Source of the DNA: Pipra filicauda
Lineage: Eukaryota > Chordata > Aves > Passeriformes > Pipridae
Reading direction: 5' to 3'
Assembly: GCF_003945595.2 (NCBI RefSeq)
Contig: NW_024104413.1
Coordinates: forward strand, 770,001 to 834,000
DNA: 64,000 nt
The notes under the pieces were generated by a model. That model was not told where the DNA came from, ran no database searches, and was given only the letters and a program-made list of their open reading frames with translations. The translations under genes were made by a program, and so were the position numbers. Shown here one piece after another: positions 48,401 through 57,900 of this stretch. How positions within the stretch are numbered: the stretch's first letter is position 1; each line of letters begins with the position of its first letter.

Positions 48401-51400
48401 TTGATATAATCTTGTTCCCTAACAGAAGCAATGAGCAAACAGTTTAGATACTTGATACACCCGTAACAACAGATCAAATGTATCTTTAGATTCAGTGTAA
48501 AAAATATTGTGCATATGAAGCTCCTTCAGTTCTTTCTTTTGTTAGTGTTGGAGCAGATAATTTTCAGCAATGCAGATGTTCATGGATGATCCCACACAAG
48601 TGCAGAAATATGTCAAAAACATTTGTTTAAAAATGAAATCAAGACCAAATTGCAGACTTCTTGGTAACTTTAGGCAAATGTGGATGCACCTTTCTTTTCA
48701 TAGAATTATTTAGGTTGGAAACAACCTTTCAGATCATTGAGTCCCACTGTTAACCAAATACTGCCAAGTCCAGTCACTGCTAAACCATGTCCCTAAGTGC
48801 CACACCTGTATGTCTTTTAAATCCCTCCAGGGATAGTGACTCTACCACTTCCCTGGGCAGCCTGTTTCAGTGTTTGACAACCCTTTTGTTGAAGAAATTT
48901 TTTCTAATATCCATTCTAACCCTCCCCTGCTGCAACTTGAGGCCATTTCCTATTGTACTGTCACTTGTTACTTGGGAGAAGAGGCCGACCCCCAGCTGGC
49001 TACAACCTCCTGTCAGGTAGTTGTGGAGACCAATAGGGTCTCCCCTGAGCCTCCTTTTCTCTAGGCAAAACACCCCCAGCTCCCTCAGCTGTTCCTCATG
49101 AGACTTGTGCTCCAGACCCTTCCTCAGCTTTGTTGCCCTTCTCTGGACTTGCTCCAGCACCTCAATGTCTTTCTTGTCATGAGGGGACAAGAACTAAACG
49201 CAGGGTTTGAGGTGTGGCCTCACCAGTGCCCAGCACAGGGGGACAATCGCTGTCCTGGTCCTGCTGGCTGCACTATTCCTGATGCAGGCCAGGATGCCAT
49301 TGGCCTTCTTGGCCACCTGGGCACACACACTGGCTCATGTTCACCCACTGTCAACCAGCACTCCCAGGTCCTTTCCACTGGGCAGTTTTTCAGCCACTCT
49401 GCCCCCAGCCTGCAGCACTGCAGGGGGTTGTTGTGACCCAAGGGCAGGACCCGGCACTTGGCCTTGCTGAACCTCAGACCATTGGCCTTGGCCCCTTGAT
49501 CCAACCTGTCCAGATCCCTCTGCAGAGCCTTCCTGCCCTCCAGCAGATCAACTCTTCCATCCAGTTTGGTGTCATCTGCACACTGACTGAGGGTCCACTC
49601 AGTCCCCTTGTACATATCATTAAAAGATCATTTTATTAAGATAATAATAGCAGTGGAATTCCTTCTTGGAACAGAAGAAGCCTCTGTCCAGCTACACCTG
49701 TTTCTGATTTACTGCCACAATTGTATTGCTGTAGTTTACATGGGAGTCAAAGTTCTGGAGAACATTTCTGGGGAAGGTAAAAAGGTAACATTTGTTTCTA
49801 AAGGAATTCCTTTAGAACCACTTTTCAGCCAAGTGTTTGAACTACCATATATGATCTCAGGTAATGTCAACAGTATAACCATGAAACCCCCACACTACTC
49901 AACAAGAAGGAGGTTTCCTAGATCTAATATGTAATTTTATAGAGTGACAGAGAGCCTTGGGAGATGGGAGGGACCAGGGAAATAGAATGCATGTCATCTT
50001 TTTGTTGGAACATAAGATTTATTGTTGTAATCAAAGCAATACGAGTGCTAGTCCAGTATTCTCTTTCCAATAACTGCCAAGACTTGGTTAGAGAAAGGTG
50101 GGCTGAAACCTTCCAGTAGATAAATACCAGAGTTACTCTTAATATCTTGGCTCTCCCTGGTAGCAAGAAAAAACCTTATGCTTTTAAATGTACATTCTAG
50201 TACAGTTGCATCTGTTTCTCATCCTGGACTGTTGTAGTTCCAGATATTTTTTGTTGTACTTATAAATATCCAATCTCTATTTTAATAATGTCATTCTTTT
50301 TCTTAACAGATTGTTTTACGATTTCCAGTAAAAGTGATCAGAAATATACTTTATTTTATTGCTTTGGGATTTGACAATTTTAATTTCTCTTGACGTTTTC
50401 CTGGAACTTTTATTAGGGGATGAACAGGAGAAATTCTCCTGCTGTGTTGTGTGTGTGTAAATGTGTGTGTGTGTGTGTGTGTGTGTATGTATTATTTTTT
50501 ATACTTTTATCATGTTCTCTCTTGCTTTGATGCTGCATAGCACAAAAAATAAACAAAGAACTGTAAGTAGGCACACACATCATACCCCAGTGTTTTCAAA
50601 GTTACTGTGGAGAAGTTTTTAGGTCTGCATGGTTTTTTGTCTCTATCTGGGACAAAAAGAAAAATGAAATGGGAAGGAGTCATCTCCAACCTTCCTAATG
50701 AAGGCAGGAAGGAATGAAGGCTTCCTTGGGCCTGGAGTGGAATTGCTTGAAGGACATAATTCTTTAGCCAATATTTTGTCCATTCAGCTTGTCAAGAAAA
50801 TTTCTTGCTCCAAAATGCATTCTGTTAAGGTTTGTTTAGTAATGTGACTTAACAGAAAAGTATACTAGTAATTTACATTCTTGATTTTGCAGCTAAATAA
50901 ATTGCAAGATCTTCATCCTTTGCCTAAGATAATTTTAGAGTACCGTCAGGTGAGCTGATCTTTTTCACATAATGTAGTTGCATTGAAGCACAATTAGCAA
51001 GAAAGAGAACATATGCATAAAATAATTGGAAAACTGCAATGTGAAATTTGTCCAGTGCTATAAAGCACAATCTTAGGGCAAAGCATTTATTTTTTGAGTT
51101 CTGAAGAAATACTTTGCGTAAAGTGAAGGAGATAACTAGTTATGGGGGATTTTTGGGTGGCAAGCCTCCTGAAAACCCAAAACCGTCTAGTTAGTCTGTT
51201 CTCACACTTAACATTTGGGTTTTGAGTGGGTTTTCAGTTGGGTTTTCTTTAATTCCAAGAATTAAAACAAACAAACAAACAAACAAGTGTGGGTTTATGT
51301 ATGGTTTTGATTTTTGGTTTTGTTTGGGGGTTTTGTATGTGGTTTTTTTGTGTAGTTTATCGACCTGGGGACGTAAGATGCAAAATAATCAATTCCAATA

Positions 51401-51956
51401 GTTCATTTGCTAGTATCTGCAAAGTCCTGACTTTAGGTTTTAACTGAGCACTTATATCTAGAGAGTATAAAGCCATTATTTACTAAGATAAAACTGACTT
51501 TAAAAAAAAAAAGTCTACAAAACCAGTTCATATTCATTTGGAAAGTAAGATCTTTAATTTAAAAATTCTCTTATTATTATAAGTAAGCATTTATTTTGAA
51601 ATTTATGTATTTTAGGTTCATAAGATGAAATCAACTTATGTGGATGGATTACGAACATGCATGAGAAAGGTAGAAATATATAAAGTAGCTTGTAAAATCC
51701 TAAAAGGATTGCAGTGTTTACAGTTTAAGAACTTTTATATATGGAAAATTATAAAGTTCAAAAGAACTTTTGGGTTTATAGCTCTGATTGCAGTGCATTT
51801 TTATTACTGGTACTTATGTTAAATAAAATTTAGCTCTGTGTCTTCATAATTTTCCTTTTTTTATTAATTTTTTACTTTACTTGATTACAGGGATTTATTT
51901 CCTCTACGTGGAATCAGACAGGAACTGTGACTGGCAGACTTTCAGCCAAACATCCT
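30308..51956 (+). CDS. POLN: POLN, DNA polymerase nu (5' part, 14 coding exons, incomplete)
   Basis: POLN is a nuclear family-A DNA polymerase related to POLQ and bacterial Pol I. It is linked to translesion synthesis and crosslink repair. Fourteen exons with agreeing phases give about 606 residues. Human is about 900. They are 30308-30434, 33476-33556, 35621-35736, 36664-37152, 37613-37800, 39566-39678, 41491-41648, 44591-44659, 46065-46125, 46329-46393, 47159-47242, 47657-47746, 50893-50949, 51616-51669 and 51891-51956, counted as fourteen downstream of the first. The N-terminus is polar and poorly conserved. Next comes the vestigial exonuclease-like region ([36 protein letters not shown]). 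Then comes the thumb region ([20 protein letters not shown]) up to [13 protein letters not shown]. Catalytic motifs A, B and C lie past the window. The ATG has A at -3 and G at +4. Confidence 0.94.
30435..33475 (+). other. POLN intron (3.0 kb)
   Basis: AT-rich intron. Several open frames up to about 93 codons occur on the - strand (31452-31839) without domains. No mobile element was recognised. Confidence 0.8.
33476..33556 (+). CDS. POLN: POLN exon 2 (predicted, 81 bp)
   Basis: Acceptor TTTTTTAAAG and donor T|GTAAGA give an 81-bp exon, phase 1 in and out. It encodes [20 protein letters not shown] plus ASIQAF. Two other donors (GTAGGT at 33502, GC type at 33538) would not match exon 3. Sequence conservation is weak, so the call rests on splice sites and phase. 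Confidence 0.6.
33557..35620 (+). other. POLN intron (2.1 kb)
   Basis: AT-rich intron, with a slightly GC-richer patch around 33930-34080. No gene or element was recognised. Confidence 0.75.
35621..35736 (+). CDS. POLN: POLN exon 3 (predicted, 116 bp)
   Basis: The acceptor ACTAAATTAG ends at 35620. The exon enters in phase 1 and leaves in phase 0 at AAG|GTCTGT, a weak donor that keeps G at +5. It reads [20 protein letters not shown], then [12 protein letters not shown]. This recalls a human N-terminal segment with a similar LRS...GS.K pattern. It bridges the phase gap that exons 1 and 4 alone cannot. Confidence 0.65.
35737..36663 (+). other. POLN intron (0.9 kb)
   Basis: AT-rich intron sequence with no recognised feature. 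Confidence 0.8.
36664..37152 (+). CDS. POLN: POLN exon 4 (large N-terminal exon)
   Basis: 489 bp, phase 0 in and out, acceptor TTTTCCCAG and donor GTTAGT. Most of it is a polar Ser/Lys/Glu/Cys-rich region, probably disordered. The end ([20 protein letters not shown], then [13 protein letters not shown]) is conserved and opens the exonuclease-like domain. The start at 36622 in the same frame is intronic. Confidence 0.9.
37613..37800 (+). CDS. POLN: POLN exon 5
   Basis: 188 bp after the acceptor TTAACAG. It reads [20 protein letters not shown], a beta-strand-like segment, and ends [11 protein letters not shown]. Donor GTGAGA, phase 2 out. The VSSVKG..VLVK motif aligns with family members. Confidence 0.92.
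37801..39565 (+). other. POLN intron (1.8 kb)
   Basis: Strongly AT-rich and without recognised features. The + frame at 37798-38058 is a chance continuation past the donor. Confidence 0.85.
39566..39678 (+). CDS. POLN: POLN exon 6
   Basis: 113 bp, acceptor CTGTGCAG, donor GTAAGT, phases 2 in and 1 out. It encodes [20 protein letters not shown], then [16 protein letters not shown], part of the inactive exonuclease-like fold. CFNAKDF is strongly conserved in POLN. Confidence 0.95.
39679..41490 (+). other. POLN intron (1.8 kb)
   Basis: AT-rich intron. A CA/AAAC-rich stretch near 40567-40606 is low complexity. No element was recognised. Confidence 0.85.
41491..41648 (+). CDS. POLN: POLN exon 7
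   Basis: 158 bp, acceptor ACTCTTGTAG, donor GTAAGT. It reads [20 protein letters not shown], the [10 protein letters not shown] motif shared with POLQ-type polymerases, then a variable linker to LRNAS. Phase 0 out. Confidence 0.95.
41649..44590 (+). other. POLN intron (2.9 kb) with an LTR fragment
   Basis: The left half is ordinary AT-rich intron. A T run lies at 42374-42389 and a pyrimidine-rich stretch of mixed composition at 42700-43160. The right half holds the ERV-L-type fragment annotated separately. Confidence 0.8.
43540..44115 (-). mobile_element. Avian ERV-L-type LTR/retroviral fragment
   Basis: Contains CTAGACCGTGTAGTGTATTG, GGACACCAGGTACCCACTAA and then GGGGTCCCTCCCGTGGGAGA with CTTCTCCAGCGTGAGTCC. 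I recognise this layout as an interspersed LTR-type repeat common in songbird genomes. No coding region is seen and there is no partner LTR nearby. The strand is assigned by the usual direction of the repeat and is uncertain, as are the borders. Confidence 0.65.
44591..44659 (+). CDS. POLN: POLN exon 8
   Basis: 69 bp, acceptor TTATATCAG, donor GTAAGA, phase 0 both sides. It reads [20 protein letters not shown], then DLK, and aligns with the helix before the GLW.LF segment. Confidence 0.9.
44660..46064 (+). other. POLN intron (1.4 kb) with a CR1 end
   Basis: AT-rich intron with a CR1 3' fragment at 45075-45245. A + frame at 45412-45645 has no domain and no splice context. Confidence 0.8.
45075..45245 (+). 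mobile_element. CR1 LINE 3' fragment, sense orientation
   Basis: AACAGGCTTCCTGGCAAGGTGGTC, GTGTTTAGGAGGCATTTGGACAG and CAGTGGGAGGTCATTGTAGGTCC match the CR1 ORF2 end and 3'UTR (GLP..VV, VF.RHLD, GG..C..L). It is diverged and 5' truncated. It lacks a clean terminal repeat. Confidence 0.8.
46065..46125 (+). CDS. POLN: POLN exon 9
   Basis: 61 bp, acceptor CTTTACAG, donor GTATGA, phase 1 out. It encodes [20 protein letters not shown], a near-invariant segment (GLW.LF.TLELPLI.ILA) at the start of the polymerase core. Confidence 0.95.
46126..46328 (+). other. POLN short intron
   Basis: 203 bp between two well-supported exons. An open + frame crosses from exon 9 into it but is not coding. Confidence 0.85.
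46329..46393 (+). CDS. POLN: POLN exon 10
   Basis: 65 bp, acceptor ATTTACAG, donor GTAAAT. It reads [20 protein letters not shown], then LG. It continues the conserved ME...I.VNK.E motif that places it in the family-A thumb start. Confidence 0.93.
46394..47158 (+). other. POLN intron (0.8 kb)
   Basis: AT-rich, no recognised element. Confidence 0.85.
47159..47242 (+). CDS. POLN: POLN exon 11
   Basis: 84 bp, acceptor TTTATAG, donor GTAATA. It reads [20 protein letters not shown], then TSSYQLRE, the [19 protein letters not shown] motif of POLN. Confidence 0.95.
47243..47656 (+). other. POLN intron (0.4 kb)
   Basis: AT-rich, no recognised element. Confidence 0.85.
47657..47746 (+). CDS. POLN: POLN exon 12
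   Basis: 90 bp, acceptor ACTGTAG, donor GTGAGA. It reads [20 protein letters not shown], then [16 protein letters not shown] is the conserved thumb motif. The middle is lineage-specific. Confidence 0.93.
48698..49622 (-). mobile_element. CR1 LINE, antisense, about 0.9 kb
   Basis: The + strand starts TCATAGAATTATTTAGGTTGG, a reversed CR1 3' end. Two - strand frames (49615-49220 and 49190-48867) carry reverse-transcriptase C-terminal sequence. They include [17 protein letters not shown] (the YADD-type catalytic region, here CADD) and [21 protein letters not shown] frameshift separates them, so it is dead and 5' truncated. Confidence 0.92.
50445..50490. repeat. (GT)n microsatellite
   Basis: GT/TG dinucleotide run with one AAA interruption, read directly. 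Confidence 0.95.
50893..50949 (+). CDS. POLN: POLN exon 13
   Basis: 57 bp, acceptor GATTTTGCAG, donor GTGAGC. It reads [19 protein letters not shown], the L..L...HPLP..ILEYR motif of family-A polymerases that packs at the thumb tip. Confidence 0.95.
50950..51615 (+). other. POLN intron (0.7 kb)
   Basis: AT-rich, with an (AAAC)n run at 51264-51286 and a T/G-rich stretch after it. Confidence 0.85.
51264..51286. repeat. (AAAC)n microsatellite
   Basis: About six tandem AAAC units, read directly. Confidence 0.9.
51616..51669 (+). CDS. POLN: POLN exon 14
   Basis: 54 bp, acceptor TATTTTAG, donor GTAGAA. It reads [18 protein letters not shown], the K.KST..DGL motif following the EYRQ helix. Phase 0 both sides. 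The + frame continues into the intron but is not coding there. Confidence 0.95.
51670..51890 (+). other. POLN short intron
   Basis: 221 bp, AT-rich, ending in a long pyrimidine-rich tract before TTGATTACAG. Confidence 0.85.
51891..51956 (+). CDS. POLN: POLN exon 15, last exon in window
   Basis: 66 bp, acceptor GATTACAG, donor GTAAGT. It reads [20 protein letters not shown], then HP. T.TGRLS..P is the conserved family-A segment just before the palm. The next exon should start with Asn (NIQ-like) but is not seen in the following 12 kb. Confidence 0.95.
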
Positions 51957-54900
51957 GTAAGTGACCCTACTGGAAGATTTACATTTTAATTGAAATGAAA
52001 AATTAATGTAATATTTTTAACACAAGAAATTGTTTGTTTTCATGCAAGTCTAGCAGTTGCTGTATTGTGTCTAAATGGTGGACAGAAAAAGCATCTTAAA
52101 TGGGTGTTTTACTCTATAACATTTGTTCTTAGGAATACTTTCTGTTATCTGTGCATCAGAATAAAGATTACCTGAAGTAGAGAGGTACAGTTGTGGGCCG
52201 TGCATGTACCCTCTGGACTTCCATTGAATACTTCTTTGTAATGGATTCCTGGTGTTCATGAGCCACTTGTAAAGGATCAGTGAGGCCTGGAAGGTGGGTA
52301 TTACAGAAAAGAAGGAAGTTCTTTTCTTCTGGAATTTAGGTTCAGGCCTCATAACAGTGCAGGGCTAAGCTGGCAGTGCTGGTGCTCTGGAGGTCTTGCT
52401 TGTATGTATGGCTGTGACACCTGGGCTCTTTGTGCTTCCTCTCTTGGCTCTGGTTATAATGATCTCCATGTACATGCTTGTGCCTGAAACGTGTTTTATT
52501 TGGCTTTCTGGAGTGCTACAGGCTTGGATTTTCTTTTTTTTCCTTTTTTTTTTTCACCAAAGGGCATGTTTGAATGTATTCTATGATCCCATTTCTCTGG
52601 GAGTTTGGGAAGCATGCTGACCTTTGGCTGTACAGACTGCTGAGGTCTTGGCATGCCCGCTCTGTCACAGGGTATGGCTGCATGGATCAGGGTGCAGGAC
52701 CTGGTGTGGGAGGAGACAGGGCTGCGGAGCTTCAAGGGCTCAAGCCAAGGCTTAGGTGCAGGAATAAGAAGAAAAGTAGTGACTGCCTGTCTGGGGATAT
52801 TTTCTGTTTGGTTTAATCATGGCTTTTCTTAGCAAAGACCTGACCTCTGGCCCTGTGGGGGAAGGGCAATAGATGCAGAGATGGGACTTGGCTCATGAAG
52901 GCCAGGGGGAATCCAGGAGGCCGTTGTCCTTTTAACTTGTGCTCCAAAGTATTGTCAGTTCTTATCCATGCAGGTTTGGGCACTGCGTATCTGTCTGTGC
53001 ATGTCCCAGCCTTAAGCTTCTTGGGTACAAATGGCCTTAGGAGCTTTCTGCAATCTTGAGAGAAAGGCCATGGTCTTCCCCAGCTCTGTGTGGGAGCAGT
53101 TGGACACGTTACTTTTGTTGTGACCACTTGGCATGGGTGGGTTCATGAGGCTCCTGGCAAGCCCTGCCTGGAATAGTGACTTTGGAGTTCTGGCAGAAAC
53201 CTATCCTGGGAGGTTCTCACCCTCACCATACTGGTGACTTCCTTAGCTCTTCTTTCACCTGCCTTCACAGTTCAGGTTTCATTTATATCTTCCTATCCTC
53301 ATGGTGCGTATTTCCGTACAATTTGTCATCAAACAATTTTTAGGAAGTGCTTGTGCTTTTTGCTGAGTAAAAAACAGTGTTTAGGATTCTGAATTAACAA
53401 CAGAGTGGAGAAGTGTTACTGCTGCTCTCGAATCTCCTGCACCCAGATGGGAGACAGTGATGGGAGAGAATGGAAAAGATGATCATGAAGGTCCCAGTTT
53501 GCTGAATTCTGTGATGTGATGCACAGGCATTTCCGAGTCAGAGCTGAACAGACAGCTGTCTTGAACAACCACATACAATATAGAGTGACCTTTGGCCCAT
53601 CATGGTAAAAATGACACAAAAGCTATTTTTCTTAAAAGTTGTTTTTCTCCAAAATAATGCTGCTAAAGTTAACATCCAAGGTTGCCTAAGGCTGGCTTTT
53701 CCTTTTAAGGAAAAACATTGGCATAGCTTTTTTTGTTTGAAATGTTTATGGAACTTATACCATCTGTTTCTGAATCATTTATTGATGTAGAAGATATACT
53801 GCAGTGCCCAGTCACTTTGCTAAGTGTTAAAGGATTGGGAAGGTTCTTGCCAGAAATCATAAATATTGAAGATATTTTTGCAGTTACTATGATATTGTGT
53901 CAAGTTTTGGCTGAATATTTGCTGAGGTAGTTTATTTTTAACTGTTTTAAAATGCTTTAAGAAGTGATTAAAGCAAAAGATAAGTGTGAATCAGATACAC
54001 TGAGAATTCAAACAGAAAAAACATCCCATTTGCTGCGGTGGCTGTGAGAGATGAGGTTCCAAACAAAGATTTCTTTATCTTTCTTTTCTTTTGTAAAGGT
54101 AGTGAATCTATCTGTCCTCTTTCCTTTAAGGCATTCAATGGAGTCCAGGAAGGATTTACTTACAGGTTTAAGGGGAAATGACTAGACATTAGGTACAGAG
54201 CAGGATTTCTTTTTCAGATACTCTACTGTGATCTTTCAGGCAGATCTACATCTGATGTATGGATGATGTATATTTTTGGCTTTATGTGGGTTTTTCTCGA
54301 TAGATAAGTTTGTTCACATGAATTTTTATGACTTTTGTGTTGTAGCGACTTCGAGGGGGTTTCTTAGCAGAACTTTACTGCAGTGGCTTTCCATGTATTT
54401 ATCTATTTAGTTTAACTGTGCACTCTCTTTCTTCTCATTTGGTTTCTTCTTCTACAATATGTGTAGTGTATAAATAATACATTTTTCACAAATAACAAAG
54501 TGTTATTGTAGTACATTTTTGAGTAGGGACACATTTGATACTGTAGTCTCCTGACTATAGCGTTGTAGTTCTCTCTTTGCTACTCCATGGAACCTGAGTA
54601 TCTAAAAGTAAATATAAACCCTAAAATTCTTCAGTCAAATCATTTTGTAACATATCCATAGGCTAGTTATTTTTTCCACTCCATGATGGATTGCTTATGA
54701 CTATTAGGGGAATTTAATTAGGTTTATTGTTTGAATATGTTATTTTAAATTACTTTTTGTATAAATATACTAGTCTTGTCTACATTAGGATACTCCTTTA
54801 TTATATTGCTCATAGATAACTTTCCTATAAAATATATTGATGATATTCATAAAAACTTGTTTATGTTCTCCAGACCCATGTTGAAAACCTCTTTCCAGCC

Positions 54901-57900
54901 TCTCATGTTTTAAAGCAAAAATAAGTCAAGACAGAAGTGGAAGAGCATAAAACCAATTAAGATCGAGCCTCTTTCCGAATGAACAGAGAGAAATCCTAAT
55001 TTGAGATATAAAGATTGCATAAAATTGGATGTTATAATTTGGTTTAAGATGTAAACTTCAGTGCTAGAATCAGATATTCTGTATTAAGGTTTCTTTCCTC
55101 CAGGCTTCTTCTGCAGCAGAGAGAACTGAAATGCTGCTAATGAGTTTATGCGTCTCTACTTCAGAAGCTGTTTGTATCATTAAACTAAAAAGCATAAAGT
55201 GCTGGCCTTGAGGGGGCATTTCCTTCCTTTTAGTAACAAAAAGTTATGCTGAAGATAAATAAAATTTTTTACCTTCTTGGAACAAGTGGAAAAAAATAAA
55301 AAAGCATTCCTATTTCACCCCAGGAAAAATGCTTTTACAGCTTGTCCAAAAAGGCAAAGAAATAAAATAATTTACCTGTCAGTCAAAGAAACGTTAGCCT
55401 TTAATTTGGAAAGCAGGAATGTAATTTGAAGGGGAAACTAATTAGGATATATTGAATGTTAACAAGCTTAAAGAAGGATCATAAAGTACGTGAAATATTG
55501 ACTATATCTCAGTTTCTTCAACAGACATGAATAAGATTTTCTGGTAGGGAATTCACGATAGAGAATTGCATTCTGGATTTTTAGAAAATGTGTGTTGTAG
55601 GTAGTGTTTGGAATGTAAATAATAAATTACCCATCTGGTTTTCATTCTAATGAGAAAGACAATGTCTTGAAGTAGAGACCCCTCTGAGCAATTGCCATCA
55701 AAAATTACTCTTCTGTCAATTAACTTAGCAAACCAGTATTCCTGGTTATCCATACTATATCTGTGTTACTTCCCTCCTGGGTTGGTTTTTGGAGTGAATG
55801 GACTAATTTTCTCTGAGATAAAATGGAAATGTAGTTTTGGCATAGTTTTGGGATCGTTTCTGGGCAGTGTGGATGAGATGCTGCCTGTTTGTCTCTCTTT
55901 TCACTATCCCAGTAGGTTTTACATCCTTAGCATACCCACGTGTGCAGTCCTGGCAGGGTGGATTGACAGGATTGTGTTACCAAAACTATTGTGACAGCTC
56001 TCAACCTTCAGGCATTTTGTCCAAGGCCTCATTAAAGCTACAGGCTGATCTGTGATACTACAAATACTCTTTCTGGAAGTTTGAAGTCTGTAGTCACAAT
56101 TGGATTCCAACAGAAACAGGATGTTCTACGAGGTGTCTTAATAGTGATGAGGAAATTTGCAGTGTCCCATTTTACCACTGTCCCTTTCCTTCACAGCTTT
56201 TAGGAAGTTTGGCAGAGCTGATGCAATGTGAGGAGCCAGACAGAAGTCTAGGAGCAAGGATGTAATTGCATCTTTGTTTTTTTTCTCCCCAGAAGTGAAC
56301 CAATAACTTGTCTGCTTTTGAAGCTGCACTGTTAGGAACATAATTTTTGTAAACTTCTTTTCATACACCATCCAACTGAAAAGAATGTTTAATTGGATGG
56401 ACAGTATGGGTCTTGCAGTTGCATCCATATCAGAGTGTGTTTTCTTTTTTTCTTTCTTTTTTTTTTTTTTTTTTTGAGTATATTTATGGTAAAGCACTGG
56501 GGATAGACACACATAAGACACATGACAGGTTCATATAAAACATGTTGTCAAAAGTCTTCTATAAGGTCACCTAGTCTAACAAAATAGTTTTTACCTAAGT
56601 ATGCTCTAAGTATGCTTTTACCTAAGCATGGGCTTCACTAAAATAGTGGTAGGTTGTCTTAACAGACATGAGAATGTCTGTGTTTTCTTGGTCCCTTGAG
56701 TCAAAGCAATTTAGTGTTGTATTTTCTAGCCAGTACAAACCACTGTCACTCAGAGGAGCTGATGTGCCGTTAGAGAAAGCCAGAGTGCACATCCTGTTTG
56801 TTGTGCTTGTTGGTGTTCTCCCAGCATCTCTTGCATCCAGAACATATTTTTGTGCCATGTTTCTTTTCGGTAGATTTATTCCAATACTCTTGAGTCACAT
56901 GGTGATTATGACTGCACTGCTAGCACTAAAATAGTATCTCATTTTATGAGTAGAGTTTTGATATTTTTACAGTCTCTTTTGTTGCTTTTTATTTTCAAAG
57001 TGTCTCAGTGAAGGCTTTAGCATTTAAAGAAACTGTATTTACAGTGTTAGAGACAGAAGTTCTGTTTCCTCTTTCTTCCCCACCCATCACAGTTGATGTT
57101 TCATGACAGAGATTGTACTTAAAAATGAGTGAATGGGCATGTTGACAAGAGTTCAGTCCAGTTGCATTCAGGCTGAAATTTTACCCTACCTTAACATTAC
57201 AACAGAGTGTTCTGAGGTATTAGAGTGACAACTGCAGTATGGAAAGTCACTCTTGGTCATTTCATAACACTCGTGTCTGCTGCTCCAGAACATCATCGTG
57301 TTGATTTGTTATCCAAATGCAAGAAATAAGGTTTCTTCATTATAGATCTTTGTTCTTTTAGCATCTCGAGTAAACAGTGGCCTTTTCTGTGATATATGCA
57401 GGTCTTTGGCATTCTCTGTTGTGATGCTCCTGATTTGGATACGTTCATTTATCTCATGGTGAGTGTGGTATATCCAATACAAGGACTACACTTGATAGCA
57501 TGCTTTGGCTCAGTAAAGCTTGTAGCATCATCTGGGCTGTAATTCTGTAGGAACAAGAGCAGTTCAATCCTATATATAATTTTTCTTCTATTTGGGGTTA
57601 TTAATGTATAGCCATATAAATCTGCTTCTGTGCAGTAATAACATACAAAATACTTGCATTTTATTTATGCAGGATAAGATAGTCTGTCATGATTTCTTCT
57701 ACAAACTGAACATAAGCACAGAAATAAACAGAGCAGTTAAAATTGACAGCTCAAAAATGAAAGATTCTATACAACTTGGGGTAATATTAGCCAAAGTATT
57801 TTTAGCACATTATGAAATATTGACTATGGAGGCTGAATTCCTCCTTCACTCTCCTTTAGTTTCTGAAAAAAAATCCTTGGAGAAGCTTAGATTTGTAGAA

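Larger units (their letters stand above)
47747..50892 (+). other. POLN intron (3.1 kb) with a CR1
   Basis: Contains the antisense CR1 at 48698-49622 and a GT microsatellite at 50445-50490. A - strand frame at 49924-50166 may be an ancient repeat but no family can be named. Confidence 0.8.

Noticed and set aside
49098..49639. + strand frames of 87-112 codons
   Set aside because: Antisense to the CR1 reverse-transcriptase frame.
53733..53930. Possible exon in the large POLN intron (65 codons)
   Set aside because: Does not match the palm region, and no acceptor and donor pair keeps phase 0.
56500..56640. Old CR1/L3-like 3' trace (AAGGTCACCTAGTCTAAC)
   Set aside because: Suggestive words only, with no longer alignment or coding trace.
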